Assembly (NCBI GenBank): GCA_025093985.1
Contig: JACAAK010000002.1
Span: 2,108,001-2,172,000, forward strand
Source: Calvatia gigantea
Lineage: Eukaryota; Basidiomycota; Agaricomycetes; Agaricales; Lycoperdaceae
Direction of reading: 5' to 3'
Length of the DNA: 64,000 nt
The notes beneath the pieces were generated by a model. It had not been told where the DNA came from and searched no databases. It saw only the letters and a list, made by a program, of their open reading frames with translations. The translations under genes were made by a program, and so were the position numbers. Shown one piece after another: positions 59,797-64,000 of this stretch (the stretch's first letter is position 1; each line of letters starts with the position of its first letter).

Positions 59797-60536
59797 TGTT
59801 ACCACCTCATTACTGTTATCATTTTACCTGCCTTCAAGATGTTGTCATTATAATTGCCATAATACTTTTGCACCCTTTCGGCATGGCTCTCAGAACGCTT
59901 TGATATGCATCCCATTGGAATCACGAAAAATTGGTGCATTGATTCTTCAATGAGACAAGACACTACACTGTAAGAAAGTGTCAATAACGTGTTCTAAGGA
60001 ATATACAGGATGCACTGAGGGAATCAGGTAATCGATGCATCTCAACAAGCACTCCATCCGCCCCCAATTTGTACACGAGGAGACTTTGGTATGGAAGAAG
60101 TGCGTTCATGTCCGCCCATCGAAAGGAAAGTTCATCTTAGGCCTAAAATAAACCCATGCGTGCTTACCTGTACCAATACATAAAGAACAGTTGGCGAGCT
60201 AAATCCTACGAGAGAAAGTCAGCAAATGTTGTAAGACGGAGGAAGGAGATCAGACAAGGCTGAAATCGATAAAGGATTCCACACATTTTTAATTCGGAAT
60301 GTGGTAAAGTATGGTAATTATATGCATCATCACGAAGGTAGAAAAAAAAATCTGGTGCTCACCCTGGACACTCGTCAACAACGAGGAGAAGAACGAACAG
60401 AAAAAATCCCCGTGACAGGAAAAATGGTGCCCACGTGACTCTCTGTTATCTCACAGAGCCCTCGTCGCACTTCTCATTCCAGAATGCCTGTCCCGTTCGG
60501 TTTCAAATCTAGTAGGAGTCCACTTTGACCAAGAAA
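59797..60536. other. Intergenic region between UBE2C and Fes1 genes, with CACGTGAC site
   Basis: About 740 bp. The Fes1-proximal part has CACGTG at 60432-60437 (in CCACGTGACT), 100 bp before the Fes1 ATG. A minus-strand 42-codon frame at 60109-59981 looks mildly coding but is unsupported (see findings). AT-rich runs occur near 60280-60355. Confidence 0.45.
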
Positions 60537-61980
60537 ATGCAATCGCTTCTTCGTTGGTCAATCGAAAACTCATCTCCCCAGGATGGCTCTGCGAGCAGAA
60601 ATCCTCCGTCATCGAATCAAAAGTTGGATCCCGGAATCATTGATATGATACTGGGAAGATCAGACGCAGAACAAATGAAGGAGGATGTTGCTGTCGCCAT
60701 CGATGCGAGCAAGGCTGAAGATGATCGCTTAGCAGCACTTGATCACTTGGAGATGGTGAGTGTAAATTTCATATTCTCGCCTTATTAAGGGGTGGTTAAA
60801 CGGTGGTTAAACGATTGCATTATGTAGCTTATTGAGCACATTGACAATGCCAATGGTTAGCCACTCGTTGACCCCCGTCCTGGCGCCTTGCTGACGAATG
60901 GACTAACAGATTTAGAACAATTACATCTGTGGCAGCCTCTTGAAAACCTATTGAACTCATCGGACTCGTCGACAGCCATCAAGGTCCAGGTTTTATGGGT
61001 GCTAGGAACCGCCATCCAGAATAATCCGGCTGCTCAAGACGTGGTACGTTATTCAAACCCAAGGCGCATCACAAGGGTTGCTCATTTGACTTGCAGTATC
61101 TCGCCCACAATCCCCTTCCTACACTCCTTGGCTTCTTAACACCCTCTGTATCTTCGACTTTATCTGCGAGGGCAAAGGCCATTTATACGCTTTCGGGTTT
61201 GTTGAAACATAATGCTCCTGCTGTCAACGATCTTGGAAAACCAGATATTGACGGCTGGGTCAAATTGCGCGAAGCCCTGCAAGGTATTTGTTTAACTTCA
61301 TCGCGTGTAATATACCTGACGGAAACCTTAGATCCCGAGATATCTGTACGCAGGAAGACAGTGTTCCTTCTCAACACCCTTATTTCACCTGTAACCTCGA
61401 ACCCGGCGCTTTCCCAAAATAGTCCACCGCTCCTCGTCGAAACTCACCCTGTCACGTCCCCCCTGATCACAGGTACAATTTCTCGGCCGCCTCCATCCGC
61501 TACCACGACCACTCTCGGTCCTAGTCTACATACGGTGGATGAGCCAACCACAAATAATACGGATCAAATTCACTCGAATTCACATGCGGCTCAGCTGAGG
61601 AATTCTTCACGGAACGATACCTCGAGGATTGCTCTCGGTGCTTTCAGGGAACACAATATCATCGATGCCGTGGTTTCGGCGCTGACAAACCCATTGCCCT
61701 ATGGTGAAGATGGAGAAAATGATCAGCCTGACACTGATTTTGAGGAAAAGGCGATGCGGTGAGTGGCTTTTTTGAGATGCGACAATGACCTGGAGTACTT
61801 GACGCTTGGTGTTTAAGTTTGCTCTACACTTATGGTGTTTCAAGCCATGGTTCATTCATGGACAAGGAGAAGCGCAGTCTTGGCCAATGGATCAAAAAGG
61901 AGGGGCAGGGGGATGATGTGGCGGAACGCTGGAACCTTTCGGCGTCGGAGCTGGACGCTTTGATTCAGAGGTTCGGCTGA
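60537..61980 (+). CDS. FES1: Hsp70 nucleotide exchange factor Fes1 (HspBP1 type)
   Basis: Armadillo-repeat cytosolic exchange factor for Hsp70 that directs misfolded proteins to degradation. Starts MQSLLRWSIENSSPQDGS, the family N-terminus, followed by LDPGIIDMILGRSDAEQMKE and the repeats DLEQLHLWQPLENLLNSSDS, VLWVLGTAIQNNPAAQDV, ARAKAIYTLSGLLKHNAPAV and DPEISVRRKTVFLLNTLI. A Ser/Thr/Pro-rich insert (about 61390-61600) separates the last repeats. Ends LSASELDALIQRFG. About five introns. An upstream out-of-frame ATG (60484) opens a short frame ending just before the start and may act as an upstream ORF. Confidence 0.9.
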
Positions 61981-62133
61981 GTATGTCGATTGCAAGTCGG
62001 TTGTTTGTAGAATTAAGGTGAATTAGCACTTTTGTCCTGTATTGCTTGACAACACTGTTCTCGAAAGGAACATCACGGCAACTCATTCTGATCAAAGAAC
62101 ACCCAGTGAATTAATGATATATGATACAGTATC

Positions 62134-62971
62134 ATGAAGCGAGTCTTTTCTCCGCCAATTGATTGGCACCGCTGCAATAAGTATCTTGCGGAGAAGCAAG
62201 TACTTGGCGTCGTAATTAGGTGCTGACCGTGGGACCTGGAAACCAAAAATCCTCCGCCGCCGACGCGGTGACGACTGCTCCTATATTTTACACGTTTCCA
62301 ATAGATCGTTGATCAAGGTTGGCTCTGGACCACCACCTACCTCGTCACTCATTAACTACAAGGTCAGAACTGTGTTTTAGACACTTGGGAAGCTCCTAAA
62401 CCATCCCATAGGCTGGAACCGCGACTGCCTCCTTGAAGGGCGCTGATACTGAACGCTGGTTGTTTGGATCAAATCTAAGTCCTTCCTTTGGCACATCAAT
62501 ACTGGTCAGTGCTTGCAGTGGTGTTATTGGTCGACTATTGACGTATTTTGGCGGACCTCCACATTAGCTGTTCATTATGCCACGCAGACCGCCACCAACC
62601 TCATTACGCTTGGTTCCTGGCCCCCTACCAGCAAAAATGTATGTGTAGGGGTAGATTTAGTATCCAGCAAGCGCCAACTGATGATCCCATCCACCTAGCG
62701 CGCCCAAACATCCGTTACCGACTCTTCCCAGACCGACCCTTCTAGTGCCAGCCATCTGTTCACGCGGACAGAGGGTCTGTTTGCGGCAGATACCCTCAAC
62801 AAAAGTGCTGCCACTCGAGAACGACATCCAAGGTCTCCACTTATTCAACAAGCAGCAAGGGTTGCCAGCGTCTCCGGTATTTCCAGCACCGACAGCAGTG
62901 CGACAAGGGAACTCGCCGAAGGTGCCGCGCGGGCCCTGGGATCATTCCGGCAGTGTTCCGCTACCGTTTGA
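62134..62971 (+). CDS. Five-exon orphan gene, predicted 194 aa
   Basis: Exons 62134-62219, 62305-62362, 62412-62508, 62568-62638 and 62699-62971 join with all phases consistent (lengths 86, 58, 97, 71, 273; sum 585 = 195 codons). Start MKRVFSPPIDWHRCNKYLAE; middle IRSLIKVGSGPPPTSSLINY, then KGADTERWLFGSNLSPSFGT, HYATQTATNLITLGSWPPTS and TRTEGLFAADTLNKSAATRE. End ALGSFRQCSATV. I do not recognise a family. An alternative last intron (GT at 62972 region, AG before 63040) could change the C-terminus. The consistent frame across four introns is the main evidence; no exon alone looks long enough to be called. Confidence 0.5.
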
Positions 62972-63507
62972 CGTGGAAAGCTTGATCACGCCGTTGAAGC
63001 CGGTCGCATTGCGGTAGTGATTAGCCTTGACAGTGCGGCTGGAGGATGCTCCTTGACGACGACAGATTTCCCTGTTGTGTATAGCCTGTATTAAGGATAG
63101 GAGTGCTTGTGCGAGGAGCTTCTATCATTAAGCTTACTTAGAACTCATTGCGGCGGAAAGGGGGGGGGGGGGGTCGAGACGTGACAGTGACCGTGGGACT
63201 GCTGGTGTTGCCTTGTTCGAATTTTAAAGGAATTGGAAAGTAGATGAACAAACGGATGTCGCAAATGCGTAGATAGCGGTAAATGGGTGGTAGTAGGTAT
63301 AATGAAATGCAATATACAAAGGACAAAGGGTCTTGACATATCTGAGAAAGTGAGGAGAGGCAAAAAGCGTGACGGGTGACTTGTTGACTGTTCGGAGACC
63401 TTTGAGTTTCGATCTTCCTGCTTTCTTACTTTTCTCTGCCCATTTCTCCTTTCTTCTCTCTCTCACGAGCGACGACAGATATCAGGTCAACCCACTCCTT
63501 CTCAGCC
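62972..63507. promoter_or_regulatory. Promoter region of the Pin4-like gene, with G-tract
   Basis: About 535 bp containing a run of 14 G at 63160-63173. The last 100 bp before the ATG are pyrimidine-rich. Nothing else recognised. Confidence 0.45.
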
Positions 63508-64000
63508 ATGACGAACTCTCCTCCAGATATCTCCTCCCTCTCGCTCTCCCAACGTCTTCATGATTCTTACGATTACGAAGGCCCAGCAGCAGCCAGGCAG
63601 CCATACCACTTTAACACCACCCCAGGCCTTCACCAGTCACCTTATAACCCCATCTCGAGCCTTGGACAGTCTCCTCTCAAGAGCAAGTCTGCCATCCGCG
63701 CAGGCTTACCCTCCGTATGTTTCACACCCTGATCTTTAACCGATACCATCCCACTCATTCATCTTCTAACGACAGCAATGGCTTGACAATAATTTGCCCG
63801 ACAGCCGCTCCCTGTCTCCACACAACAACTCTGACTTTTCTTCCACTGGCGGTTCTCCTCCTATGGGTCACCTTAATGCCTCCCCTATGCCCCCTGCCGC
63901 CCAGACCCCCATTTCGGAGGACGAGATCATTCCAACTGCCATCGTTATTAAGAATATACCATTCAATGTAAAACGCGAAACTCTTCTGGGCATTATAGTC
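63508..64000 (+). CDS. RRM RNA-binding protein, Pin4/Cip1-like (5' part, cut by window end)
   Basis: Starts MTNSPPDISSLSLSQRLHDS, a Ser/Pro-rich disordered N-terminus. One intron (donor GTATGT just after LPS near 63714, acceptor CAG near 63776) joins it to QWLDNNLPDSRSLSPHNNSD. The window ends inside an RRM beginning IPTAIVIKNIPFNVKRETLL, which has the RNP2-like strand VIKNIPF and closely resembles the fungal Pin4/Cip1 RRM. Those proteins act in G2/M and stress-response mRNA control in yeasts. The rest of the gene lies beyond 64000. Confidence 0.75.

Noticed and set aside
1..64000. tRNA genes, transposons, CRISPR arrays, secondary-metabolite cluster
   Set aside because: I saw no tRNA-like arms in the gaps, no terminal repeats or transposase/RT motifs, no spaced repeats, and no clustered biosynthetic enzymes around the lone multipass membrane protein.

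Overview
This window reads as a nuclear chromosome segment of a filamentous basidiomycete, most likely an Agaricomycete (mushroom-forming fungus). I infer this from dense genes on both strands, many introns of about 45-65 bp with GT-AG borders in nearly every gene, short intergenic spaces, and family members typical of that group (CCG-motif tetraspanin, Hrq1-type helicase, Fes1, Ede1, Gea-type ARF-GEF, Pin4-like RRM protein). I see no prophage, CRISPR array, insertion sequence, rRNA or convincing tRNA.

Layout, left to right: gamma-tubulin (+); MBF1 (-), divergent from a tetraspanin (+); a BMT2-type rRNA methyltransferase (+); a 5'-nucleotidase-family phosphatase (+); a small membrane protein (-), divergent from a long acidic orphan protein (+); RNA polymerase III subunit RPC82 (+); an MPPED-like phosphoesterase (+); FACT subunit SPT16 (+), convergent with a multipass membrane protein (-); an 88-aa possible mitochondrial protein (-), divergent from the Hrq1 helicase (+); an SCY1-like pseudokinase (-); a PPxY arrestin (-), divergent from 3-hydroxyisobutyrate dehydrogenase (+); an extended SDR (+); a cytochrome b561 protein (+); Gea/GBF1 ARF-GEF (-); proteasome alpha4 (-), divergent from a ZUP1-type deubiquitinase (+); TFIIH subunit TFB3/MAT1 (-); an orphan gene made of tandem exon cassettes (+); Ede1 (-), divergent from UBE2C (+); Fes1 (+); a 194-aa five-exon orphan (+); and the start of a Pin4-like RNA-binding protein running off the end.

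Most of the window is conserved housekeeping: transcription and chromatin (MBF1, RPC82, SPT16, TFB3), ubiquitin and protein quality control (proteasome alpha4, ZUP1, UBE2C, Fes1), membrane traffic (Gea, Ede1, SCYL2-like, arrestin) and genome maintenance (Hrq1). The genes are not one pathway. Three promoters of ubiquitin/proteostasis genes do share a CACGTGAC element.

The most unusual object is the gene at 51027-53462. It encodes a predicted 601-aa protein built from three diverged copies of one four-exon cassette. Exon lengths and intron phases are kept between copies and the genomic period is about 770 bp. I do not recognise its family. Other points to check: an apparent +1 frameshift in the acidic orphan near 11090-11100, three TGA(C/G)TCA elements upstream of MBF1, and the five-exon orphan at 62134-62971, which is split into exons so small that ORF-based calling would miss it.
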